NCBI GenBank assembly: GCA_002633005.1
Contig: NMRA01000001.1
Location: forward strand, 693,299-746,916
DNA: 53,618 bases
Source of the DNA: Phoronis australis
Lineage: Eukaryota > Phoronida > Phoronidae
Direction: 5' to 3'
The notes below the pieces were generated by a model. It made no database searches. It was given only the letters and a program-made list of their open reading frames with translations, and was not told the DNA's origin. The stretch's first letter is position 1. Every line of letters begins with the position of its first letter. Below, piece by piece: positions 40,001 to 42,540 of the stretch. Position numbers and translations under genes: made by a program.

Positions 40001-41067
40001 ATAATAGTTCCCGTCTAGATATGATTCTATAAACTCCTTAACCAAATTGAGTCACAGGAAATGCGTACATGCGTCATCTTCAAATTTGAAAGTTTACAAT
40101 TAGCCAAACCCAATGCACTCTGAAGCGTTTTCCACACCCACAAACTGACGTTCTCTTAAGTCACCGATGGTTGCGATTCTCTTGTTGGTAAAAAATGTCT
40201 AGTTAGTAGTATGTAAAACTGATCATGACAGAATCACGTACACCTCAAAGGCTCTAGATAAAGTGTCAACTCCGCTCTCCATTTCCGAATTCGTAAAATC
40301 TCAACATTCTTACGACTTATTTCCAGCAATGTAATGAGCATTTGAAAACGGCAATATTTGAAATGTGAGTACTGAGCGCAGCATTAGTGTTGTGCACCAG
40401 CTCTATAGCTATTTTGAAATGTATGTAAAGAGTGCAGCATTACTGTTGTGCACCACTCTATAGCCACAATATTTGAAATGTGAGTAATGCGCGCAGCATT
40501 AGTGTTGTGCACCAGCTCTATAGCTATTTTGAAATGTATGTAATGAGTGGGACATAACTGTCGCGCCCCAGCTCTATAGCCAACTGACACAGACAATCTA
40601 CAGATGAGAAATGGAAACAGCAAAAGATCCTCAACTGAGACTATACTATTTAATCTTAAGCATACGCGCACACACGTACACGCATATGGACACACATGCA
40701 TGCACGCACACATACGGACATTGAGAGAGAGCAAGAGAAAAAGGTGAATTACTCCAAAATTTAAATTACAAATTAATGTGCAAATTCACAAAAAATCAGA
40801 TCCTTAATCTTTAGACACCTAGAAGTTATCATAAACTCACTTTCAAGTAAACTGTTTAAGGAAAAAAATTAATGACACTTTTAATGAAATACCTTTGAGT
40901 TGCAACACCTGTGCAGGTATGCTGGTAACTTCTTTGTTAATGACCAGCTTATCATACAGTCGATGGACTCCATCACGGCTCCCCAGGGTTTCACAGTTCT
41001 CACCCACCCACGACGAGTTCTGGTGATCAACCCACTTTAGTTTGACAGGTGGGTTAGACGTAGACAT
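3853..41067 (-). CDS. HERC1: HERC1 N-terminal half (multi-exon, 3' end outside window)
   Basis: HERC1 is a giant cytosolic and membrane-associated HECT E3 ubiquitin ligase. Its first RCC1-like domain has been linked to ARF/Rab nucleotide exchange. I traced 32 coding exons on the minus strand by reading GT/AG borders and checking that every phase joins; they total 5653 nt (about 1884 codons). Protein landmarks match vertebrate HERC1 throughout: PPVKLKW at the N-terminus, CSDSPFA, GVRTGLSLLFAL, RGSLRYLL, seven RCC1 blades (about residues 366-741), RNLLFRLMD, ERMELLHSLLPQGP, LRNLGFY, VWLVDLER, LAGCFGLG, LSVHY and FLRRV. The start at 41067 gives an N-terminus aligning with the family. SPRY, WD40, RLD2 and HECT are not present and must lie beyond 3853. 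Exon 28 occurs twice next to an N. A rolling-stone-like gene is nested antisense in one intron. Orthology is very secure; individual borders are hand-read. Confidence 0.96.
5038..5240 (-). CDS. HERC1: HERC1 coding exon 31
   Basis: 203 nt, phase 2 to 1. It encodes HAEKLSSGIIQSVVDLLYCQ and LVKLIKVVCQRSG, then an acidic linker (TKDEVNEGDNTDKEKFD). Human has YADKLSPKVVQSLLDLLCSQLKNL plus an acidic linker. Acceptor CCAATCAG, donor CATG/GTAGGT. Confidence 0.93.
5241..5691. other. HERC1 intron sequence left of the duplication
   Basis: Follows the acceptor of HERC1 exon 31. Short ORFs here overlap exon 31 in the wrong strand or frame. Nothing recognised; it could contain an upstream exon of the nested gene. 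Confidence 0.4.
5692..7832 (+). repeat. 2.1 kb direct duplication, unit 1
   Basis: This unit starts at GGGCGTATATTTGG and covers leader plus 5' coding sequence of the rolling-stone-like gene. It matches 7834-9952 with scattered substitutions and small indels (about 12 bp near 6515, 11 bp near 6789), roughly a few percent divergence by eye. Confidence 0.92.
6867..7832 (+). pseudogene. Truncated second copy of the rolling-stone-like gene, cut by N 7833
   Basis: From ATG 6867 this copy encodes the first about 322 residues nearly identically to the full copy (one visible difference: TTATK versus TTPTK). It breaks at the single N at 7833, losing spans 3-6. The reading frame that continues past the N is meaningless because it runs into the start of the next repeat copy. 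It is most likely an allele or haplotype contig; a true truncated duplicate is possible. Confidence 0.7.
7833..7833. other. Single N, assembly join
   Basis: One ambiguous base sits exactly at the junction between the two 2.1 kb copies, so it represents a contig join or a compressed gap rather than a base-call error. Confidence 0.85.
7834..9952 (+). repeat. 2.1 kb direct duplication, unit 2
   Basis: This unit begins immediately after N 7833 with the same GGGCGTATATTTGG sequence as 5692 and continues without a break into the complete gene. The boundary lying exactly on the N is typical of unmerged overlapping contigs. Confidence 0.92.
8533..8986 (+). other. Probable 5' UTR of the rolling-stone-like gene
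   Basis: A good 3' splice site (CTAAT branch-like element, pyrimidine tract, TTTTCCAG) ends at 8532. The sequence from there to ATG 8987 has several stops and copy-to-copy indels, as a leader would. An upstream first exon was not identified. The equivalent acceptor in the other copy ends at 6390. Confidence 0.35.
8987..10396 (+). CDS. Rolling-stone-like multi-pass membrane protein with a long internal insert
   Basis: The ORF encodes 469 residues with an uninterrupted coding exon. I see an N-terminal QW...YR segment (residues 41-53) and six hydrophobic spans at about 53-70, 86-109, 309-332, 341-362, 364-388 and 412-435. The C-terminal half resembles the rolling stone (Rost) family, including VSWLLYDISFTVS, LNIVVVLLDSFMVPYP and a following HIWHTYIF. 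Between spans 2 and 3 lies an insert of about 200 residues rich in Lys, Ser and Pro (KKSKGRKHGSKASKSR; PQPSTGSPSP), longer than expected for a family whose members are usually near 280 residues. The tail is Cys-rich (CCSNKCDC). ATG 8987 is preferred over 8831 because the two local copies differ by frame-breaking indels between these points. It lies antisense in a HERC1 intron. Family function in detail is unknown; Drosophila Rost acts in myoblast fusion. Confidence 0.8.
   Translation: MAYELYGKEPVALYHQIGDELRCKKAKFHYTGPPEELDGCQWPMPTTRYATYRATLTIHMILWFALSFYEFDNPNDLPYTTPTKWILQLGNWNIVTLLGYTVWSLTIQVNTIARDYYNKWQINKTILDYTDSKMLRMLKTEDNNKKSKGRKHGSKASKSRQTSSTGPMHKSTSPQPSTGSPSPTILTKPGILKRPTKVFPHDPTQQHTKGKEIPLSEKEPQNEVDRTDSKNTSCRIKKVVNKHVPQITLNKSLIESPSQILEYDTLSSSPSLSGSFMPIDFDPLPQQEEPEPQSTILPPNPINVATKHKVSWLLYDISFTVSVATTVIFWSMRYDGANFNFSHLFYGLNIVVVLLDSFMVPYPIYFLHIWHTYIFSLIFTMSTVVYVAATPDSNGSDTWVYTTDGRAMVERVSLIFLLLIPGCQIMSVVTYYVRARVFAHILSETLNPKDSWVSISKQFSCCSNKCDCL
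10397..11652. other. Non-coding, 3' side of nested gene within HERC1 intron
   Basis: Contains the likely 3' UTR of the rolling-stone-like gene (an AATAAA begins at 10601) followed by AT-rich intronic sequence. I see no exon or element here. Confidence 0.45.
11653..11890 (-). CDS. HERC1: HERC1 coding exon 30
   Basis: 238 nt, phase 1 to 2. It encodes RERLLLVTIYALSVHYCPVD, SLAVSTGMLPLLSKLCGTP and AFRLLQIVSVTTG, equal to human RLLLVTVFALSVHYQPVDVSLAISTGLL. Donor ACTGG/GTATGT. The next intron downstream is the 6.4 kb one hosting the nested antisense gene. Confidence 0.95.
12204..12324 (-). CDS. HERC1: HERC1 coding exon 29
   Basis: 121 nt, phase 0 to 1. It encodes DGIRSAYSKTQQEIQVSVHK and IYELLVESLSDRQADES, matching human DGIRAAKRNIQIEIQVAVHKIYQQL. 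Acceptor TGTCCTAG, donor AAGG/GTAGGG. Confidence 0.93.
12799..12868. repeat. 35-bp tandem duplication
   Basis: CAGTAATGGTGTCACACAAC recurs 35 bp later (12804 and 12839), giving two nearly exact units in the intron between exons 29 and 28. Confidence 0.9.
13205..13444 (-). CDS. HERC1: HERC1 coding exon 28, copy A
   Basis: 240 nt, phase 0 to 0, acceptor TGGCTAG and donor CATCAG-type TATCAG/GTAATG. The protein is the same as copy B. I count this copy once in the 1884-codon total. If both copies are real and both used, the protein gains an 80-residue repeat. Confidence 0.88.
13714..14218. mobile_element. hAT-like MITE, copy A
   Basis: About 505 bp bounded by perfect 13-bp terminal inverted repeats CAGGGCTTGGAAT / ATTCCAAGCCCTG and flanked on both sides by TTATAC. 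The CAGGG start is typical of hAT elements, whose target duplications are normally 8 bp; only 6 bp match here. GCGGAAAC-type subterminal motifs recur in inverse orientation. No transposase; non-autonomous. Confidence 0.8.
14416..14416. other. Single N, assembly join
   Basis: Lies exactly at the border of the two 1.2 kb copies, mirroring the situation at 7833. Confidence 0.85.
14425..14664 (-). CDS. HERC1: HERC1 coding exon 28, copy B
   Basis: 240 nt, phase 0 to 0. It encodes SRLDALNQILEMLSTNKQ, a Pro/Ser-rich insert (TPSPSTPPIGQSP), HLLAGCFGLGVMHGAA and RMAHYQ. Human has LRLEALHQIL and FLAGCFGLG. The sequence appears identical to copy A 1220 bp away, across an N at 14416. Either one is a redundant haplotype copy or this is a recent exon duplication; each copy keeps both splice sites and would splice in frame. 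Confidence 0.85.
14934..15439. mobile_element. hAT-like MITE, copy B
   Basis: Same element and same TTATAC flanks as copy A, in the second 1.2 kb unit. It therefore inserted once, before the duplication or in the common ancestor of the two haplotypes. Confidence 0.8.
15682..15953 (-). CDS. HERC1: HERC1 coding exon 27
   Basis: 272 nt, phase 1 to 0. It encodes VRQITSLQAVKETLRRLRW, a moderately conserved middle (TLIHNRAVHKHLATNVVHFV) and VVAMAMEAQQRRGE, equivalent to human SIIAMEQQQLRAE. Donor GAG/GTAGAC. Confidence 0.88.
15954..17076. other. HERC1 intron with a CAAAATGTCACA-rich degenerate array
   Basis: Between exons 27 and 26. From about 16540 to 16985, variants of TCTCAAAATGTCACAGAATT recur at irregular spacing of roughly 20 bp. 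ORFs here have no recognisable protein. Confidence 0.6.
16800..16985. repeat. Degenerate about 20-bp tandem repeat
   Basis: At least seven imperfect units of the form ATTCTCAAAATGTCACA, several sharing the palindrome GAATTC. Period is irregular. Confidence 0.75.
17077..17149 (-). CDS. HERC1: HERC1 coding exon 26 (small, with internal duplication)
   Basis: 73 nt, phase 0 to 1, acceptor TTGTGTAG and donor CATG/GTATGT. It encodes AHDRLHDDRLHDDNTA and EELSRAH. A 15-bp in-frame direct duplication creates RLHDD twice. Phase continuity with both neighbours and the reading frame support it; homology alone would not. Confidence 0.78.
17550..17632 (-). mobile_element. tRNA-derived SINE-like fragment
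   Basis: On the minus strand GTGGTCTAGGGGGTTAA (17607-17623) fits a Pol III A box, and GGTCAGATCTCAC (17564-17576) resembles a B box at tRNA-like spacing. The body does not fold as an intact tRNA, so a decayed SINE head is more likely than a tRNA gene. Confidence 0.5.
18184..18362 (-). CDS. HERC1: HERC1 coding exon 25
   Basis: 179 nt, phase 1 to 0. It encodes GEYDLELSTFPDDHQVV, WFAAVAQRYVSQPEM and RMDSDGSEEDSF, a variable acidic and serine-rich region that corresponds only loosely to the human linker. The chosen donor TCG/GTGTGT keeps phase with the next exon; it is weaker than the others, so the 3' end is less certain. Confidence 0.75.
18687..18776 (-). CDS. HERC1: HERC1 coding exon 24
   Basis: 90 nt, phase 1 to 1. 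It encodes CKSVITRCAFLLIGVRPAL, matching human CNSVIHRCALLLLGVSPVI. Acceptor CTTCATCAG, donor CAAG/GTGAGA. Confidence 0.92.
19232..19437 (-). CDS. HERC1: HERC1 coding exon 23
   Basis: 206 nt, phase 2 to 1. It encodes LVEVYKAVYKVRRKLLSARQ (human LSEVYRCVYKVRSRLLACK), followed by an acidic low-complexity stretch such as TTTGEDEPALDGHSD and then IDRLFWRAQEGT. The human protein also has a long acidic linker here, so this divergence is expected. Confidence 0.91.
20069..20183 (-). CDS. HERC1: HERC1 coding exon 22
   Basis: 115 nt, phase 1 to 2. It encodes DWETSDVTDIPMMDVVSRFL and VLKQCRLL, aligning with human DTVSRFVLAALLKHTNLL. Acceptor GTCGGCAG, donor ATCAA/GTGAGT. Confidence 0.85.
20759..20932 (-). 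CDS. HERC1: HERC1 coding exon 21
   Basis: 174 nt, phase 1 to 1. It encodes DKALSDIVSTAMSTGEN, LLLELAQGVDREPAASVW and MQQYAVSK, equal to human VDLALGCSKEPARSLWISMQDYAVSK. Acceptor TGTACAG, donor AAAG/GTAAGT. Confidence 0.93.
21010..21250. repeat. TGA/TGG-rich imperfect trinucleotide tract
   Basis: About 240 bp built from GATGATGGTGATGAC-like triplets, giving open frames of Asp/Gly or Met/Val/Thr on one strand and His-rich frames on the other. It lies in the intron between exons 21 and 20. The ORFs are by-products of the repeat. Confidence 0.93.
21506..21727 (-). CDS. HERC1: HERC1 coding exon 20
   Basis: 222 nt, phase 1 to 1. It encodes LPLPHPAMLWVWLVDLERAC, LLIGRCLEGMMIGSPTSPEE and the divergent FSNGMELSSDKLG. 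Human has QSWVWLVDLERTIALLIGRC in the same place. Acceptor CCTTGCAG, donor CTGG/GTAATG. Confidence 0.96.
21728..23002. other. HERC1 intron 19, nothing recognised
   Basis: AT-rich intronic sequence between coding exons 20 and 19, without exon, repeat array or element that I can support. Confidence 0.5.
23003..23194 (-). CDS. HERC1: HERC1 coding exon 19
   Basis: 192 nt, phase 1 to 1. It encodes SPAGAMLSQVIHSLLLLPV, LLPHLDNLNRRLPAA and EEQEMEWPLY. The donor TATG/GTAATG stops the exon before the downstream intron reading. An assembly N lies 71 bp before the acceptor, in the preceding intron. Confidence 0.95.
23265..23265. other. Single N, assembly join
   Basis: In the intron between exons 19 and 18. 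Unlike the other two Ns, I see no flanking duplication here. Confidence 0.7.
23507..23639 (-). CDS. HERC1: HERC1 coding exon 18
   Basis: 133 nt, phase 0 to 1. It encodes ISLIHKHLSLMFPLCGGIL and SSQIRDKMK, aligning with human LLHKHLQLLLPHATDIY. Acceptor CCTGTAG, donor AAAG/GTAAGT. Confidence 0.88.
24313..24519 (-). CDS. HERC1: HERC1 coding exon 17
   Basis: 207 nt, phase 0 to 0. It encodes EQTFNDLGKNLDK, a divergent spacer and LHDLLTSLQKHLLAFCHIN. The latter matches LHELLCSLQKQLLAFCHIN of vertebrates. Donor GAG/GTCAGT. Confidence 0.94.
25452..25631 (-). CDS. HERC1: HERC1 coding exon 16
   Basis: 180 nt, phase 0 to 0. It encodes RMQLGIILTSLQDNSHVAAL, a shortened variable linker, and LPEILMKTVLRNLGFYA. 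The linker is shorter than in human HERC1. Borders are TTAATCAG and GCG/GTAAGT. Confidence 0.95.
25928..26219 (-). CDS. HERC1: HERC1 coding exon 15
   Basis: 292 nt, phase 2 to 0, acceptor GTCTTCCAG. It encodes LSLALAGGVANN, RPMRNLLFRLMD, ETLSIGAPLLLPPL and ERMELLHSLLPQGPD, a run of helices almost unchanged from vertebrates. The donor is GGGCAG/GTAGGT. It is one of the best-conserved exons in the window. Confidence 0.96.
26827..26961 (-). CDS. HERC1: HERC1 coding exon 14
   Basis: 135 nt, phase 2 to 2. It encodes RQVVTWHRPFCVDLQEGTF and PFPTK, matching human RQVVAWHRPYCVDLEESTF. It follows directly after the propeller. Borders are TCTCCAG and AAAGA/GTGAGC. Confidence 0.93.
27264..27360. repeat. 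30-bp tandem repeat with X-box-like cores
   Basis: CATGGAAACA recurs at 27282, 27312 and 27342, exactly 30 bp apart. The cores GATGCCATGGAAAC and GTTGTCATGGAAAC (twice) resemble RFX X-boxes (GTTGCCATGGCAAC). In intron 13. Confidence 0.85.
27752..27923 (-). CDS. HERC1: HERC1 coding exon 13 (RCC1 blade 7)
   Basis: 172 nt, phase 1 to 2. It encodes DNEVYAWGSNSMGQCGLGH and QISAGTSHSLAWTSLPTD, closing the seven-bladed propeller at about residue 741. The donor is GACAG/GTGAGA. Confidence 0.96.
28678..28822 (-). CDS. HERC1: HERC1 coding exon 12 (RCC1 blade 6)
   Basis: 145 nt, phase 0 to 1. It encodes VFSFGSGPCLGHGSPDV, ALRPRAIEEF and SCADSHCLALTQ. Blade 6 is shortened (GPCLGHG) exactly as in vertebrate HERC1. 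Acceptor TTTTTTCAG, donor CAGG/GTAGGT. Confidence 0.94.
29493..29620 (-). CDS. HERC1: HERC1 coding exon 11 (RCC1 blade 5)
   Basis: 128 nt, phase 1 to 0. It encodes KLGHGDTNRVYKPKVIEDL and VACGSQYTLALNSNGQ. The acceptor (CTATCCAG) is the last unit of a 63-bp tandem array that lies immediately upstream in transcription. In the other array units the AG has become AT, so only the unit touching the exon can splice. Confidence 0.95.
29621..29932. repeat. HERC1: 63-bp minisatellite containing the exon 11 splice acceptor
   Basis: About five units of 63 bp (GG of TGGATAGAG at 29623, 29686, 29749 and 29865, with one shortened unit). The unit next to exon 11 supplies its CTATCCAG acceptor; the others read CTATCCAT at that point. 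The array therefore originated by amplification of the polypyrimidine/acceptor region. Confidence 0.95.
30854..30997 (-). CDS. HERC1: HERC1 coding exon 10 (RCC1 blade 4-5)
   Basis: 144 nt, phase 1 to 1. It encodes HGDCSTKNIPTLVRDIG, VECGSSFTVAVS and KTVWSFGSGDN, matching human GSSHTIALSKDGRTVWSFGG. Borders are CCCTGCAG and AACG/GTACGT. Confidence 0.93.
31359..31455 (-). CDS. HERC1: HERC1 coding exon 9 (RCC1 blade 3-4)
   Basis: 97 nt, phase 0 to 1. It encodes CVSAGYRHSAVV and LYTWGEGDYGRLG, with a TTTTCAG acceptor and CTGG/GTATGT donor. The AGYRHSA signature is the conserved RCC1 inner loop. Confidence 0.93.
32001..32266. repeat. 36-bp minisatellite with 72-bp higher-order unit
   Basis: About seven units of 36 bp share GTTATAGTTATACACTAG. 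Two variants alternate (GTGGGTGAG and ATGGTTGGG), giving a 72-bp period. Because 36 is a multiple of three, long frames stay open on both strands; these are not genes. In intron 8. Confidence 0.95.
32329..32408 (-). CDS. HERC1: HERC1 coding exon 8 (RCC1 blade 3)
   Basis: 80 nt, phase 1 to 0. It encodes GDYGKLGHGNHATQKCPKII, equal to the human DYGKLGHGNSSTQKYPKLI segment. A 36-bp minisatellite begins only about 65 bp beyond its 3' end, in the following intron. Confidence 0.92.
33022..33440. repeat. 36-bp minisatellite, second family
   Basis: Eleven to twelve units of GATACTGTATTAAGAACACT plus about 16 bp, starting at 33031, 33067, 33103, 33136, 33172 and so on, with one 33-bp and a few 35-bp variants. 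It lies in intron 7, 750 bp from the unrelated 36-bp array. Confidence 0.95.
33619..33765 (-). CDS. HERC1: HERC1 coding exon 7 (RCC1 blade 2-3)
   Basis: 147 nt, phase 1 to 1. It encodes LGDSCNQPLPKKLVFEGG, SSSKGSDGHTIAIT and VFSWGD. The SSSKGSDGHT run is specific to HERC1 rather than generic RCC1 proteins. Borders are TTCTAG and GATG/GTAGGC. Confidence 0.94.
34166..34250 (-). CDS. HERC1: HERC1 coding exon 6 (RCC1 blade 1-2)
   Basis: 85 nt, phase 0 to 1. It encodes CEAGQYCTFIVNSDGSV and ACGKGSYGRL, the blade 1 to 2 junction. It is bounded by TTCTTCAG and CTGG/GTGAGT. The intron falls inside the RLG-LG motif. Confidence 0.92.
34769..34920. mobile_element. 152-bp inverted-repeat element with hammerhead-like core
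   Basis: Ends are CCGGACAATCGCC (34769-34781) and its exact complement GGCGATTGTCCGG (34908-34920), extended imperfectly to CACA/TGTG. Inside, on the minus strand at 34811-34842, CTGATGA, a 4-bp GTCT/AGAC stem and GAAAC lie in hammerhead order. Similar sequences accompany Penelope-like retroelements. No coding capacity. Confidence 0.65.
35160..35379. other. HERC1 intron 5, no further feature
   Basis: Sequence between the inverted-repeat element and exon 5. Short frames (34906-35172 plus; 35074-35271 minus) have no family I recognise and are probably repeat debris. Confidence 0.4.
35380..35577 (-). CDS. HERC1: HERC1 coding exon 5 (RCC1 blade 1)
   Basis: 198 nt, phase 0 to 0. It encodes ICKLASDYSKTC, a short variable linker and the first RCC1-type strand YVWGSNSSHQLALGG. 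The donor is CAACAG/GTCAGT. This exon starts the first RCC1-like domain. Confidence 0.94.
36326..36424 (-). CDS. HERC1: HERC1 coding exon 4
   Basis: A 99-nt exon (33 codons), phase 0 to 0, between a TTCTCAG acceptor and GAG/GTCTGT donor. It ends in ENGLTAIYEAAVCLMEE, matching the LYEAALCLFEE helix before the first RCC1 blade of vertebrate HERC1. It was found only by homology and phase. Confidence 0.88.
36750..37060 (-). mobile_element. Penelope-like retroelement fragment (GIY-YIG endonuclease end)
   Basis: Minus-strand translation gives IQYVGQT, TRFRNHR, VGNHFN and, at the end, YWIDELNTLEPHGLN then a stop at 36750. This order matches the GIY-YIG endonuclease C-terminus of Penelope-like elements (IYxITC..C..YVGQT). 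A one-base frameshift separates the NIIYLITCK part (about 37018-37050) from the rest, and no reverse transcriptase remains, so it is a dead 3' fragment. It sits in HERC1 intron 3. Confidence 0.82.
37061..38092. other. HERC1 intron 3 remainder
   Basis: No extension of the Penelope-like coding sequence is recognisable here; AT-rich, with short unsupported ORFs. Confidence 0.45.
38093..38338 (-). CDS. HERC1: HERC1 coding exon 3
   Basis: 246 nt, phase 0 to 0, acceptor ATTCCAG and donor GAG/GTTTGT. It encodes residues 228-309 with VGRRLSSELVLSLA, QRGSLRYLLDWIQMAL and LLQMKQNE, in the same order as the vertebrate protein. The true exon begins at VTEFLKLS, upstream of the first methionine in this stretch. 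Confidence 0.94.
39010..39066. repeat. 31-bp direct duplication
   Basis: TACTAGGCAAGTGAA occurs at about 39018 and 39049 within intron 2. Confidence 0.8.
39370..39875 (-). CDS. HERC1: HERC1 coding exon 2
   Basis: At 506 nt this is the largest exon; it enters in phase 1 and leaves in phase 0 (AATCAG/GTAACA). It encodes residues 59-227. Conserved runs are CSDSPFAAVLQKRL, QRIFYALS, EMGVRTGLSLLFAL and LPPLSLANE. A Ser-rich stretch (SHSEAAKSSSASS) sits where the human protein also has a low-complexity linker. Confidence 0.95.
40340..40580. repeat. About 59-bp tandem repeat
   Basis: Four imperfect units, recognisable by GTTGTGCACCAGCTCTATAG followed by TTTGAAATGT and GCAGCATTA, lie in HERC1 intron 1. 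The last unit is the most diverged. Confidence 0.88.
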
Positions 41068-41081
41068 CCTCTAACACAGTT
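40893..41081 (-). CDS. HERC1: HERC1 coding exon 1 (start codon at 41067)
   Basis: The exon follows a CAATTAG acceptor, leaves 14 nt of 5' UTR, then starts at ATG 41065-41067 and ends at AAAG/GTATTT (phase 1). It encodes residues 1-58, including NPPVKLKWVDHQNSSW and SRDGVHRLYDKLV, which align with the extreme N-terminus of vertebrate HERC1. An acceptor just before the ATG implies at least one non-coding upstream exon. Confidence 0.93.
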
Positions 41082-41287
41082 CTAATTGAAACCAATGAGT
41101 ATCATTAAGCATTACACGCAAGATATTCAATGTTTCCAAGTCTAATGACAATTAAAAGTACGTAGGACCTTAGAAAAAGTCCAAGTTTGGCTAAGATTGA
41201 AATATCATATCTCAGAAATGGCTGATTGGATGCACATGAAGCTCCCGGTAGGCCTACCACACTTTACAGCCATACTTGTTGTAGACG

Positions 41288-41800
41288 TGCTTCCAGTGAA
41301 TCATATGACCCTCTGTTAGCCTCTAGCTAACGGGCAATTGCCTATTAGCTGAGTGGTTACCAAACTTGTCAGTTTTATCGGTGTCGTTGGTTCAATCCCT
41401 GGGTCGGGTAATCTCGGCTATTAATACAACTGGCATAGACGGCAACGAATAATATACCGAGGCAGCGTTACCAACTTGGGTGTGGGAACCTCGGACAGGG
41501 CGCATTGGTTTGTATCAAGAACACAAGGAGAGTATTGCTGATGGCAAATTGCAGGCCACAAGGTAGTGTTGCTGGGGGCAAATTCCAGTACGCTAGGGTG
41601 TTGCTGGGATCTGCAGCCAGGAGGTTCACCTGTAAGGGGGGAATGTTGCAAACGTCCTTCCAGTGAATCATGTGAGCCTCTTTTAGTCAGTTGCAATTGC
41701 CTACTGATTGGTTAAAATGGTTGGTTAGCACGCTTGTCGGTTTTATCAGGGTCATTGGTTCAATTCCCAGGTCATGTAAACTCAGCTTTAACTACACAGT
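41288..41800 (+). mobile_element. Tandem pair of tRNA-derived SINE-like sequences
   Basis: Two related blocks about 365 bp apart share CTTCCAGTGAATCAT, CAATTGCCTA and GGTTCAAT-CCC. In the first, TTAGCTGAGTGGTTAC (41345-41360) fits an A box and GGTTCAATCCC (41389-41399) a B box at tRNA spacing. The second keeps a clear B box (41757-41768) and a degenerate A box. Neither folds as an obvious intact tRNA. Confidence 0.6.
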
Positions 41801-42540
41801 TCTTCAAAATGTCCTATAAAACTTTTTAGAGCATTTATATTTTAGCAAAAAAGGCTATCAAAGATGGGCTTCTGTTATTTTTGTGAAAACCTTGTAGCCT
41901 AAGACTAAGTTGCATCAAACGAAAACATATTTCATCTTGAACAAATAAAATTTACTCGAGTGCTATGTTATGCAATCATATTGACATTCCTTCACCTTTG
42001 GCAGATATTTGTATGATGATCTTGTTTTAGCACCGGTACTTATTACATTTACGCACTTTAAAGTATGAAAAAATGTTAATTAGGGTCAGACTAATCCTTA
42101 ATATAGTTGAAAATAGCCAGAAATCCATCGTTATTTTGTTTCACTGAAACATTGCATGTTTCTAATACACATGGCATTTAATCAAATCACACATTTAATT
42201 GGAATTTAACGGGTTTTTTTCATGATCCTAACATGTATTTCTTGTTTTTCTTCAGAAATGGCAGGGATTTGAAAAGTCAAACACAATTTTCAGGTACACT
42301 TGCAAAATGATGTCAATGTTATGCAAATTGATGTCAATTATATGCAAAACATGTAAATTTGCATGTGTTCCTTCTCTTACAGCCATGGCTGAAAAAGAAA
42401 AGCATTACTAGTGTTTTGAACTGTGCATTTTAATTGTTGATGGGATATAGAATTTGATTTAGAAACCCCATATTTGTACCAGGTGTCCTAGTGATTGGAT
42501 TCCTCAACCAAATAATACCAAAGTCACCTAACAAAAACTG

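Noticed and set aside
41345-41410. Intact tRNA gene
   Set aside because: A and B boxes are present but the arms do not pair as a cloverleaf by eye, and a diverged copy follows; better explained as SINE.
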